Assembly (NCBI GenBank): GCA_017503015.1
Contig: JAFVTX010000004.1
Location: 1 to 49,502, forward strand
Length of the DNA: 49,502 nt
Reading direction: 5' to 3'
Source: Fibrobacter sp.
Lineage (GTDB): Bacteria > Fibrobacterota > Fibrobacteria > Fibrobacterales > Fibrobacteraceae
Part shown: in pieces, positions 31,458-39,700 of the stretch
How the letters are laid out: the number at the start of each line of letters is the position of its first letter
How positions within the stretch are numbered: position 1 is the stretch's first letter
Made by a program: the position numbers and the translations under genes
The notes under the pieces: generated by a model
Told to the model about the DNA's origin: nothing
Database searches by the model: none
Seen by the model: only the letters and a program-made list of their open reading frames with translations

Positions 31458-33188
31458 ATGGCTACTATTCCTACCCTCAAAGACAATCTGGTTATTGAAA
31501 ACATCTGCCCCCAAATCGAAGGGGGGCGCTTTATGCTCAAGCGTGAGCCCGGTGATACGGTGACGCTTACGGCGGATATTTTCCGTCACAGTCACGAGAA
31601 GTACGACGCTGCGATTTTCTACCGTCACGTGTCCAAGAAAAAATGGGAAAAGGCTCCCATGCACTTTGTGGATAATGACCAGTGGGAAGGTTCCTTTACC
31701 GTCAACAACATCGGTTACTACGAATACAAGATTTGCGCCTGGACCATTGAACCGAAGGATGTTCCTACCGAGTCCCCCGTGATGAAACTCCGTGTGGACC
31801 CTACCTACAGCCGTGTAGGCACCTGGTACGAGATGTGGCCCAAGAGCCAGGGCACCGACCCCAAGAAGAGCGCTACCTGGAAGGACTGCGAAAAGCAGCT
31901 AGACTACATTGTGAATCTCGGCTTTGATACGGTTTACCTGGTGCCGATTCACCCGATCGGTGTTACGAACCGCAAGGGCGCAAACAACGCCTTGCACGCC
32001 AAGGTGGACAAGAAGGGCAAACCCATTGAACCAGGATGCCCCTACGCCGTGGGTAACAAGAATGGTGGCCATTACGACGTGGACCCGGAACTGGGTACCA
32101 TGAAGGACTTCGAGCATTTTGCAAAGACCGCCCGAGACAAGGGACTTCGTCTGGCGCTGGACATTGCCCTCAACTGCAGCCCTGACCATCCCTACGTGAA
32201 GAGTCACCCGGAATGGTTCTACCACGAACCGGATGGCAGCATCAAGTTTGCGGAAAACCCGCCCAAGAAGTACGAAGACATTTACCCCTTCGACTACTAT
32301 AACGAAAACTACAAGGCCCTGTGGAAAGAAATCGAGAACATCATTCTGTTCTGGGCCGACAAGGGAATCGAAATTTTCCGTATCGATAATCCCCATACCA
32401 AGCCTTTCCCCTTCTGGGAATGGCTCATTGCCGACGTGAAGGAAAAACGCCCGGAACTGGTGTTCCTGGCCGAAGCCTTTACTCGCCCGAAAATGATGCA
32501 CCGTTTGGCAAAGTCCGGCTTTGACATGAGCTATACCTACTTTGCCTGGCGGTCTGCCAAATGGGAATTTGAGCAGTACCTGAAGGAACTTACCCAGAGT
32601 AACGCGAAGGAATACATGCGGGGCATTTTCTTCCCGACGACTCCAGACATTTTCCCGAAGTACCTGGCCTACAAGGGCCCCAACGCCTTCAAGCAGCGTT
32701 ACTTTTTGGCGGCTACCCTTTCGAGCCTTACCGGCATGTACAACGGCTACGAGCTGTGCGAAAATATCCCGAGTCCTATCAAGGAAGAACTGGCCGACAG
32801 CGAGAAGTACCAGTACAAGGTTCACAACTGGAGCGGTCCGGGTATCCAGGACTTTGTCCGCCGGGTAAACACCGCCCGTCAGGAACATGCCGCCCTGCAG
32901 GAATACGACAACCTGGAATTCCACTACGCACAGAACGACCAGCTGATGGTTTACTCCAAGAAGACCGGCGACGACATTATCTTGTGCGTGTGCAACATGG
33001 ACATGGATAACCCCCAAGAAGGCCTGGTGGAAATCAACATGTCAAAGCTTGGCATGGCCGAAGACGCCTTCTACTTTTTGAAGGACGTGATTACCGGAGA
33101 CAGTTTCGTGTGGCGTGGCAGCAAGAACTTTGTGCGTCTGGACCCGGCCCGTGCCCCCGGACACATGTTCATTGTGAAGAGGATATAA
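31458..33188 (+). CDS. glgE: GlgE-type maltosyltransferase (GH13_3)
   Basis: This 576-aa protein matches alpha-1,4-glucan:maltose-1-phosphate maltosyltransferase. Early GlgE signatures are VIENICPQIEGGRFMLKREP, HPIGVTNRKGANN, GHYDVDPELGTMKDF and ENPPKKYEDIYPFDYY. The catalytic nucleophile is D310 in RIDNPHTKPFPFWEW and the acid/base is E339 in LAEAFTRPKMM, with spacing 29 as in the family. It is somewhat shorter than usual (about 650-700 aa), mainly at the N-terminal domain. It would extend glycogen-like glucan from maltose-1-phosphate. No clear ribosome-binding site is seen, but a TATATT box (31443-31448) lies in the short gap after rodA. Confidence 0.88.
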   Translation: MATIPTLKDNLVIENICPQIEGGRFMLKREPGDTVTLTADIFRHSHEKYDAAIFYRHVSKKKWEKAPMHFVDNDQWEGSFTVNNIGYYEYKICAWTIEPKDVPTESPVMKLRVDPTYSRVGTWYEMWPKSQGTDPKKSATWKDCEKQLDYIVNLGFDTVYLVPIHPIGVTNRKGANNALHAKVDKKGKPIEPGCPYAVGNKNGGHYDVDPELGTMKDFEHFAKTARDKGLRLALDIALNCSPDHPYVKSHPEWFYHEPDGSIKFAENPPKKYEDIYPFDYYNENYKALWKEIENIILFWADKGIEIFRIDNPHTKPFPFWEWLIADVKEKRPELVFLAEAFTRPKMMHRLAKSGFDMSYTYFAWRSAKWEFEQYLKELTQSNAKEYMRGIFFPTTPDIFPKYLAYKGPNAFKQRYFLAATLSSLTGMYNGYELCENIPSPIKEELADSEKYQYKVHNWSGPGIQDFVRRVNTARQEHAALQEYDNLEFHYAQNDQLMVYSKKTGDDIILCVCNMDMDNPQEGLVEINMSKLGMAEDAFYFLKDVITGDSFVWRGSKNFVRLDPARAPGHMFIVKRI

Positions 33189-33192
33189 AATC

Positions 33193-33207
33193 GCGGGTGA
33201 CACCCGC
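33193..33207. other. Short stem-loop after glgE
   Basis: GCGGGT/ACCCGC with loop GAC gives a 6-bp GC-rich hairpin 4 bases after the glgE stop. No T run follows, so it is not a standard terminator. It could stabilise the mRNA end together with the inverted heptad array that follows. Confidence 0.45.
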
Positions 33208-33213
33208 ATCAAT

Positions 33214-33280
33214 GAATGTGGAGTGTGGAATGTGTGATGTGAAATTAATCATCTCACACTTCACATTCCACATTTCACAT
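33214..33280. repeat. Inverted heptanucleotide array E between convergent glgE and the TraB-family gene
   Basis: Four 7-mers in one orientation (GAATGTG, GAGTGTG, GAATGTG, TGATGTG) are followed by an 11-base spacer. Four 7-mers of the complementary type then follow (CTCACAC, TTCACAT, TCCACAT, TTCACAT). The two halves can fold into an imperfect long hairpin. It fills the gap between the 3' ends of two convergent genes and might act as a bidirectional RNA 3' end. Confidence 0.8.
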
Positions 33281-33282
33281 CT

Positions 33283-34455
33283 CTAAAACGCTTGGTATAT
33301 CTTGAATATGGCGAGGATTTTCCCGATGATGGCGGGGATTCCCGGACACAAGAAGCAGAGCATGACGCGGGTGACGCGGTTTTTCCACCAGTGCTTCACC
33401 TGCCAGATGTCGTCGGCGAGGGTTTCCATTTCCTGGACTCTCGGCGGTCGCATATAGACCTGGGTGAGGGCGGTAAAGAACCCGACGCCGATAAGCGGTG
33501 TAAGCCCTGTGAAGGGCGCCATGACCAGCGCCACTAGAACTGTTAGCGGGTGACCGCCAGCGATGATGGTGCCCAGCATGGCGCCGCCGCCGGTAAGCAT
33601 GGCCCAGTGGAGGCTCAGTTCGCCGGCCTTTTCGATGCCTGCCTGGTAGCCGATGTAGATGATGCTTGCCACGATGGCCACGGGGATTGCCCAGCCGATG
33701 ATTTTCCAGATGGGGGAGCCCTTGGGGATAACCGTGATGGATTCTTCGCTGGGGAGTTCCTTGTTCTCGCTGATGATGCTGGCGATTCCCTTCACGTGAC
33801 CGGCGCCTACCACGGCCACCACCTTGTTTCCAGGGGCGGTCTTGATCTTGCTGGCCAGATACTGGTCCCGCTCGTCAATCAGGACCTTCTTTACTTCGGG
33901 GAAGGTCTTGCCGAATTCCTGCATCATGGCACTGAGGGAATCCTGTTCCTTGATTTTGGCCAGTTCTTCTTCGCTGACCTGAGTCTTGTCGAAGATGCTC
34001 CCGAACAGGCCGCCCAGAAGACTCAGCTTACGGTACCAGGGGGTGCATGCCCAGGCCCGCTTCAGCGTAATCTTGATATCCCGGTCGGCAAGGACCACGG
34101 GGATTTCGTTTCCTTCGGCCTCGTCCACCGCCTCTTTCAGTTCGGCGCCTGGCTTGACTCCGGTCTGGGCTCCCATGCGCTTTTGGTACGAGCCTAGCAC
34201 CAGGTTGGCGATGAGTGTGGCGAGCTGCTTGTTCTTGATGACGGACTTCAGGTCGGTGTTTTTCCAGCGGTCGGGGTCCTTGAGGGACTGCATGCGCCCG
34301 GCGTCCAGTTCTACGCATACGGTGTCGGGTTTTTCGGTTTCGATGGTCTCCCTGACCAGTTCCTTGGAAACCTGGGAGATGTGGGCCGTGCCTACAAGGA
34401 CGATTTCCCTGTTGTCGCCGGTAGATATCCGGTAGATGTCCGCATTTTCGCTCAT
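33283..34455 (-). CDS. TraB/PrgY-family membrane protein
   Basis: This 390-aa protein has the TraB-family N-terminal domain: IVLVGTAHISQVSKELVRET, TVCVELDAGRMQSL, a central VLADRDIKITLKRAW and a KVVAVVGAGHVKGI motif. Three or four transmembrane helices follow (about residues 255-345), then a C-terminal Trp/Lys-rich segment. In Enterococcus, PrgY/TraB limits pheromone activity. Elsewhere the conserved GTAH...E...GxGH residues suggest a metal-dependent hydrolase (Tiki-like), but the substrate here is unknown. ATG is at 34455-34453. It is convergent to glgE and divergent from the lipoprotein gene at 34594. Confidence 0.85.
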   Translation of the reverse strand: MSENADIYRISTGDNREIVLVGTAHISQVSKELVRETIETEKPDTVCVELDAGRMQSLKDPDRWKNTDLKSVIKNKQLATLIANLVLGSYQKRMGAQTGVKPGAELKEAVDEAEGNEIPVVLADRDIKITLKRAWACTPWYRKLSLLGGLFGSIFDKTQVSEEELAKIKEQDSLSAMMQEFGKTFPEVKKVLIDERDQYLASKIKTAPGNKVVAVVGAGHVKGIASIISENKELPSEESITVIPKGSPIWKIIGWAIPVAIVASIIYIGYQAGIEKAGELSLHWAMLTGGGAMLGTIIAGGHPLTVLVALVMAPFTGLTPLIGVGFFTALTQVYMRPPRVQEMETLADDIWQVKHWWKNRVTRVMLCFLCPGIPAIIGKILAIFKIYQAF

Positions 34456-34593
34456 AATGGGCGAAAAAATAGAAAAAAGGGGGGTGCTGTCCGCAGGAAA
34501 TGCCTAAAAATGCAAAAAAAAGGTAAAAAGAGGATTTTTCAAAAAAAAATGTGTATATTTGAAAGGGTTATTATTTTTTCGGAGGAAAATCCT
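34456..34593. promoter_or_regulatory. Divergent upstream region, A-rich
   Basis: This is a 138-bp spacer between divergent genes. It contains several A tracts (34514-34520, 34541-34549) and a TATATT box (34554-34559), 34 bases before the lipoprotein ATG. There is no convincing TTGACA partner. GGAGGAA at 34581-34587 is a strong ribosome-binding site. Confidence 0.45.
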
Positions 34594-35196
34594 ATGAAAA
34601 AACTATTGATGGGTGTTTCTTTTTTGGCAATGATTATTGCCGGTTGTGCAGGTACGGTTTCGGACGATCCCGAAAAGATTGACAACGCCTTGGTGGGTTT
34701 TACATCGTGTGTGCAGAGTTCTCGTTGGAGCGAAGCCCTGGACTATGTAACCACGAGTGAAGCCAACGAAATTAGTGATGGCGATGAATTCAAGGAAGAA
34801 TACAAGCTGGCTGCACGCCGTTTGCCTCTTTCGACTCTCCGTAAGGCGGGCTTGAAGGTGGATGGCAAGGGCCGTTTGGTCGGTATCAAGGACGCCATGG
34901 ACGAAGCTAACGAACGCTACATCGTTTCCGAAGAACAGGCCAAGGTGGGCACCAACCTGGAAGAAATGGAAAAGGAGCATATCCGCCGCCGCCTGGAAGA
35001 AGGCCAGCGTGTTTTGAAGCAGGAGGAGGAAGCTGCTAACCAGGAACAGGAAGACATCGTGTATTCCAATAAACTGACGGAAGAGGAAAAGCGCAAGTAT
35101 GGCAGTACCCGCGACCTACAGGCTCCGGAGCAGTTCCAGGACGAAAATACGGAAGCTGCCGAAGAAGAAGTCCACGGCGACTACGAATCTGACTAA
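34594..35196 (+). CDS. Lipoprotein with charged C-terminal coiled coil
   Basis: This 200-aa exported protein starts MKKLLMGVSFLAMIIAGC, with a clear lipobox at C18. Residues 25-115 form an alpha-helical domain with no recognised family. From about 110 to 170 the chain is a charged coiled coil (EEMEKEHIRRRLEEGQRVLK), and the end is acidic (EDTEAAEEE-like). ATG 34594 is fixed by GGAGGAA 7 bases upstream. A longer frame starting at 34381 overlaps the divergent gene and lacks a signal peptide. Confidence 0.82.
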   Translation: MKKLLMGVSFLAMIIAGCAGTVSDDPEKIDNALVGFTSCVQSSRWSEALDYVTTSEANEISDGDEFKEEYKLAARRLPLSTLRKAGLKVDGKGRLVGIKDAMDEANERYIVSEEQAKVGTNLEEMEKEHIRRRLEEGQRVLKQEEEAANQEQEDIVYSNKLTEEEKRKYGSTRDLQAPEQFQDENTEAAEEEVHGDYESD

Positions 35197-35220
35197 TTTT
35201 TGACAAATTAATTTTTAGGT

Positions 35221-35250
35221 TTCCCTCGACTGTTGTCGGGGGATTCTTGT
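35221..35250 (+). terminator. Weak terminator-like hairpin
   Basis: A stem TCCCTCGAC/GTCGGGGGA (35222-35230 with 35235-35243, one G-T pair, loop TGTT) is followed by TTCTTGT. The T run is poor. It lies between the two lipoprotein genes, which may therefore be separately transcribed. TTGACA at 35200-35205 is a perfect -35 match but has no -10 box at the right distance. Confidence 0.4.
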
Positions 35251-35258
35251 AAAGAGAC

Positions 35259-35687
35259 ATGAAACACTTATCGATTCTTTTATTTGCCCTTGCCTTGGTG
35301 CTCGTGGGTTGCGGGGACTGGGGAACTGATGACTCTGATTACGGTTACCAGGCAAAACTCCATTTCCACTATTATTACGGGCAGGACTGCTCCTGGATGG
35401 GGGCCGATTACCTGTGCGGCGATGCCTATTCCCTGTCGCCTTCTTTGACGGTGTCCGTGAAGGTGGACTGGAACGGGGATGCTACTGTCTACTATGACGG
35501 ATACGGCCCCTACTATTTCTGGAAAGACGAGTACGATTACGCTTACGACCGGCATTATGGCGAATACTATTACCAGTTCAACCTGGACGGCAATTACAGC
35601 CTGACCGTTTACGATTCGGGCGCCGAGGTCATATACGCTGACACCTATACCGGGGTGGAACACCACTATTTCTACGACGTGTGGTGA
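35259..35687 (+). CDS. Tyrosine-rich small lipoprotein
   Basis: This 142-aa protein has signal peptide MKHLSILLFALALVLVGC and lipobox C18. The mature part is strikingly rich in Tyr, Asp and Gly (FHYYYGQDCSW, VYYDGYGPYYFWKDEYDYAY, YDRHYGEYYYQF) in alternating patterns that suggest beta strands. Two cysteines, in QDCSW and DYLCGD, may form a disulfide. No family is recognised. It is followed after 7 bases by the Skp-like pair and the RHS genes, so it is probably first in that operon. Confidence 0.75.
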   Translation: MKHLSILLFALALVLVGCGDWGTDDSDYGYQAKLHFHYYYGQDCSWMGADYLCGDAYSLSPSLTVSVKVDWNGDATVYYDGYGPYYFWKDEYDYAYDRHYGEYYYQFNLDGNYSLTVYDSGAEVIYADTYTGVEHHYFYDVW

Positions 35688-35694
35688 ATGTGAA

Positions 35695-36198
35695 ATGAAA
35701 TTAGCTCTTGCTTCTCTGCTCTTTTCGATTCTCTTTGTTGCCGTTGCCATGAAGACTCTTTCTGGTGGTGGCAGGGACCCTTTTTTTGTAGACACATCCA
35801 TTGCGCTTTCTCGTTATGAACCGATGCTTTCTGCAAATCAGACTATAGGAACAATGGATGATTTTGTTCGAAAAAGAATGAACTTTTTTGACGATTCTCT
35901 TTCAAAAATCCTAGATTCTTTATCGAAAGGGAAACTTGATGAACGGAATTTACTAGAATTACTCAATATGGAATCCAACGTGGCCCGACATAAGATGCTT
36001 GATTCCGCCCGCCTGGTTGCAGGGGCGAAAATACAGAATGTCTATGAACAATTCAATAGTGTGGTTGCTTCATTTGGCCAACAGCATGGTTTTGAAATTC
36101 TTTTTGGTACGGCCTCAAATTTTGTGGTATATGGAGCGAAGGGGAAAGCGGACAAGACACGGGACTTGCTGCGGTATATGGGGGTGAAAGATGAATAG
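35695..36198 (+). CDS. Exported Skp/OmpH-like protein 1
   Basis: This 167-aa protein has an N-terminal signal or anchor (MKLALASLLFSILFVAVAMK) and a helical central region. Its C-terminal segment is QNVYEQFNSVVASFGQQHGFEILFGTASNFVVYG. It parallels the next gene's ending and the Skp/OmpH fold pattern (helix, then beta hairpin). Sequence similarity to classic Skp is weak, so the family call rests mainly on resemblance to its neighbour. It overlaps the next gene by 8 bases. It may be a dedicated periplasmic chaperone for the giant RHS proteins. Confidence 0.6.
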   Translation: MKLALASLLFSILFVAVAMKTLSGGGRDPFFVDTSIALSRYEPMLSANQTIGTMDDFVRKRMNFFDDSLSKILDSLSKGKLDERNLLELLNMESNVARHKMLDSARLVAGAKIQNVYEQFNSVVASFGQQHGFEILFGTASNFVVYGAKGKADKTRDLLRYMGVKDE

Positions 36199-36730
36199 GC
36201 TTGCAAATGTCTTTGCCTTGGTTGCACTGATTCTTTCTGCCGTTGGAATCATTTACTGTATCTTTGTCCATGAAACATCTGTTCGTTATGGATTTATCAA
36301 TACCGAAAAGATGCTGAATACCTTCGTAGAAGCCCAGAAGGTGAGGGATCAATTGCTTGCAGAAGAATCTAAGTGGAATGATGCTGAAAAAGTTATAGAG
36401 GATTCTCTCGCTACCTTTGAGGAACGGTTGAAGCTGGAATACGATACGGCGTCTATTGAAACAAAAAAAAGGTTAAAGTCGGAGCAAACACACCGGATAG
36501 AGGAACTTGGCCGGTTTGAGCAGGCGAAAAAAGACGGGTTGCAGAAAATGCAGTCAGAGTTAATGGCCCCTGTTTATGAGAAAATAAATGGATCTCTTGC
36601 GGAATATGCCAAGGAACATGGGTTAGATGTGGTATTTGCGTCCAGTAATGGCAGTATAGTGTATGGGGACGGTTCACGTGCGGACTTGACTGAGGATTTT
36701 GTTCTCTTTTTGAACAATAAATATCAATGA
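36191..36730 (+). CDS. Skp/OmpH-like periplasmic protein 2
   Basis: This 179-aa protein has an N-terminal membrane helix (about 5-27). It then follows the OmpH/Skp plan: a beta strand with YGFINTEKMLNTFVEAQKVR, a long charged coiled coil (about 55-125), and a closing segment with LMAPVYEKINGSLAEYAKEH and LDVVFASSNGSIVYGDGSRAD. Skp-type proteins hold unfolded outer-membrane or secreted proteins in the periplasm. The stop codon shares ATGA with the start of the giant RHS gene. Such coupling suggests it serves that protein. Confidence 0.72.
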   Translation: MNRLANVFALVALILSAVGIIYCIFVHETSVRYGFINTEKMLNTFVEAQKVRDQLLAEESKWNDAEKVIEDSLATFEERLKLEYDTASIETKKRLKSEQTHRIEELGRFEQAKKDGLQKMQSELMAPVYEKINGSLAEYAKEHGLDVVFASSNGSIVYGDGSRADLTEDFVLFLNNKYQ

Positions 36731-39700
36731 TTGCGACTTTTGTGACAATGGCGAGAAATTGGCTGATGGCTGCTTTGGTTGCCATTTCTCCCTTGTTCGC
36801 ATTGCAGGGAGGCCCTGTTCAACCTGACTACATGCAGTTCGAACCCTCTGGAATGAAGGACATGGTAAGTCTTCAAACTGGGAACTTTGCATACTCCATA
36901 CCTCTCGGAGAACTGCCTGGACCTTATGGGGGCTATCCACTAAGTTTATCTTACCACGCTGGAATTTCTCCCCAACAAGAGGCTACATGGGTTGGACTCG
37001 GTTGGACCCTTTCTCCGGGGAGCATAAGCCGCGATATCCGTGGAGTTCCTGATGACCAGTTCCATGGTGGAACTTTGGGGTATGTATATCGTTATTCTGC
37101 TATACAGACGTGGAACCTAGAGACGAGTTGGACCATAGGTGTTGTAAGTATTGGACAAAATGTTTCCAGTACGGGTGGAGTAGGATTTAGTGCGACCGTT
37201 GGACCGAGAATTTCAGGCGTTGCCGGCGTTGGGTTTACAGTTGGGACAGAGGCCATAGGGGTGGAAGGAACCGTCGGTTTCAAAGATGCGGCGGGTTTGA
37301 ACATAGGTCTGATGCTCTCGTCAAATGGAATTGCTTCGGTGAGGATGGGAACATCAATCGGAGGCCGAAACGTCAAGGTCTCGGCAGGAGTTCAGTATTC
37401 TACGGGAAGCGGGGCCGCATACAGCGTTGGGTTCGGTGATGCCCATGGGGTGTCAAACGTGGGCTTAAGTGCAGGCCCGTCGGGAATCAGTACATCAATG
37501 AAATCGGGACCGATATCGACGGGAATGAGCAGGAACGGTTCCAGTGTTTCTGTCAATGGAAGCGGTTTGTCCGTTTCCAATGCCTCAGCCAAGGGTGGCG
37601 TGCGGACATCTAGTGCCGGTTTCCCCATTGTGGTTCCCACGTACGTGGGCGTTTTTTCGTTAGGTTTTGGCCAAGCTTTACATGAGTACCATTTGCGTTC
37701 CGCAACTTCGGACTACGTTTACGGATACATGTATCAGGCTGGCCCATCTATTTTGTCCGATGGACAGAATAAAATTTTCGGGCTGCCCGTTGCGATGGCG
37801 TCCCAGGGAGGTTCGTCGGGAAATATTCCGTGGAAATGGACCATGAAAGGCCGGACTTTGGAAAGTTTGGGTGAAGATGAAATGTATCCCTCATATGACA
37901 TGTACACGGTATCTTCCGAAGGTGTTTCTGGCACTTTTCGTCCCTTTACCCGCGAGGAACACCGTTTACACAAAATTGTGAGTAACGAGAAAACTACAAG
38001 CAGTGAAGTTTTTGAAGATTATTCAGTCTTGCTCAAGGATTCTACTGACGGATGGCCTTATGGGAGTGAATTTGAAGAGGCCACTGGGGGCTCTGTTCTA
38101 GCCAGGTCGCAGAATCACGACTATGAATCTTACCGACAGTGCATACATAGCGATAGTTGCTCCCCGTATGCTCTTTATTCAACCCGTTTCCGGAATGAAG
38201 GAAATAGGTTGGTTTTCCGGAAGAATACGGAGTCTGACGATACCCTTACCACGGGGATGAATTTCTTGTTTGTAGGGGAGGGTGGTTATTACGAAAGTGA
38301 GCCTTTCGAAGGGGCGAAATCCCGCGAGCGGAGGAAAATTTCGGACATCTTGCTAAAAAGGAAATTGGATAGTTACGATTACGCCCTTTATGGCTCCCGG
38401 AAGATTGAACCAATTCTTGAGGATAATAGCCCTGTGGGAAAACTTAAGGGTTTCGTGATAACCAATTCGGATGGGACTCGGTATTATTTTGAGCAACCTG
38501 TAAGATCTTACCTGAAAGTGGATTATTCTATCAATCAGGAAAAGGGAACTCCGATATTTGTTGATTTGAAGGGAGACGCCTCTGATGATTTCCTTGATAG
38601 TTTGGTTAGTGCGGTTAGGTCGTTCCTAGATTGGAGCGTAGAAATGGTGAATCCATCGCAGGCGGTGGAGAATACACTCAACTATGTCTTTAAGAAGGGC
38701 TCCCTTGATGAGAAGTGTAAGTCTGGATATGAATCTGAAAATAATGCGCTGTTCTATACCTATCAGGTGAACATGAACCCTTACGCCACACAGTGGCTGC
38801 TTACTGAAATCCGTGGTGCAGATTTTATTCAGCTTGGGGACTCCGTTGCGGATAATGTTGGCTACAATGTCAAGTTCCATTATACGGAACCTTCGATTTA
38901 CCGGTGGCGAAGCCCCTTTGCAAGGCCAGGCCTGGATGCTGTGGATTTGCCGAATTTCAGGATGCCCAAGAATGGCTATACGCCGGAAGGTTGTGATTCC
39001 CGTATGTATCAGGCCGGATTCGGGGTAAAGGAATATGTCTATTTGAAATCAATTGAGACTTCAACGCACAGGGTGGAATTTGAACTGAATGACCCTGCAA
39101 CTGAAGAACGTGTAGACGGGAAGGGCTGGGATTTCAACTACAATGACAAATCGAAAACCATGCCCATAGTTGTTCAGGCTTCGATTTTGTCTAGAGCCAG
39201 TGTGGTTTCCGAAGAAAGCGCTAGTCTACCCACTGGAAATGGTTCCCAGCAGGCATTCACGAAGCAAAAAATCAGCATTGTCCCGGAATATCTTTATACC
39301 AACATGAAGTTGCCCGAAAGACTTTTAAGAATGTTCCGCGGTAATGCGGCTATAAAAGTAACAGGGATGCCCTCGGTCAATGCTCCGACAATTTCGTTTA
39401 TGGTCCAGGATTCGGTTTTGTACCAGATGCCTTCGGAAATCACCTTTGCAGTGGATTCAGTGGGCCAGTTCGAGGAATCTCCCGCCGATGAATACGGGTA
39501 TGGACTATACAGGCTTCGCATCCGCCTTGTCGGCGACTCCATTTACGCGTATCGCTATGCAAAAAGCAACAGCGATATGGACAAATATAATCACGCCACT
39601 GTGGTCTTTGGGGAAAACGGAAACTATGTTTCTCATCCCCTCATAAACTGGAGCGATCTGGTTTTTGCGGGTGATTCGAGTGATCCTGCAGAAAATCAGA

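Noticed and set aside
33193-33207. Rho-independent terminator of glgE
   Set aside because: The stem is only 6 bp and no T run follows. It is listed only as a stem-loop.
35200-35205. Promoter from a perfect TTGACA before the Tyr-rich lipoprotein
   Set aside because: No acceptable -10 sequence lies 16-18 bases downstream, so I did not list it as a promoter.
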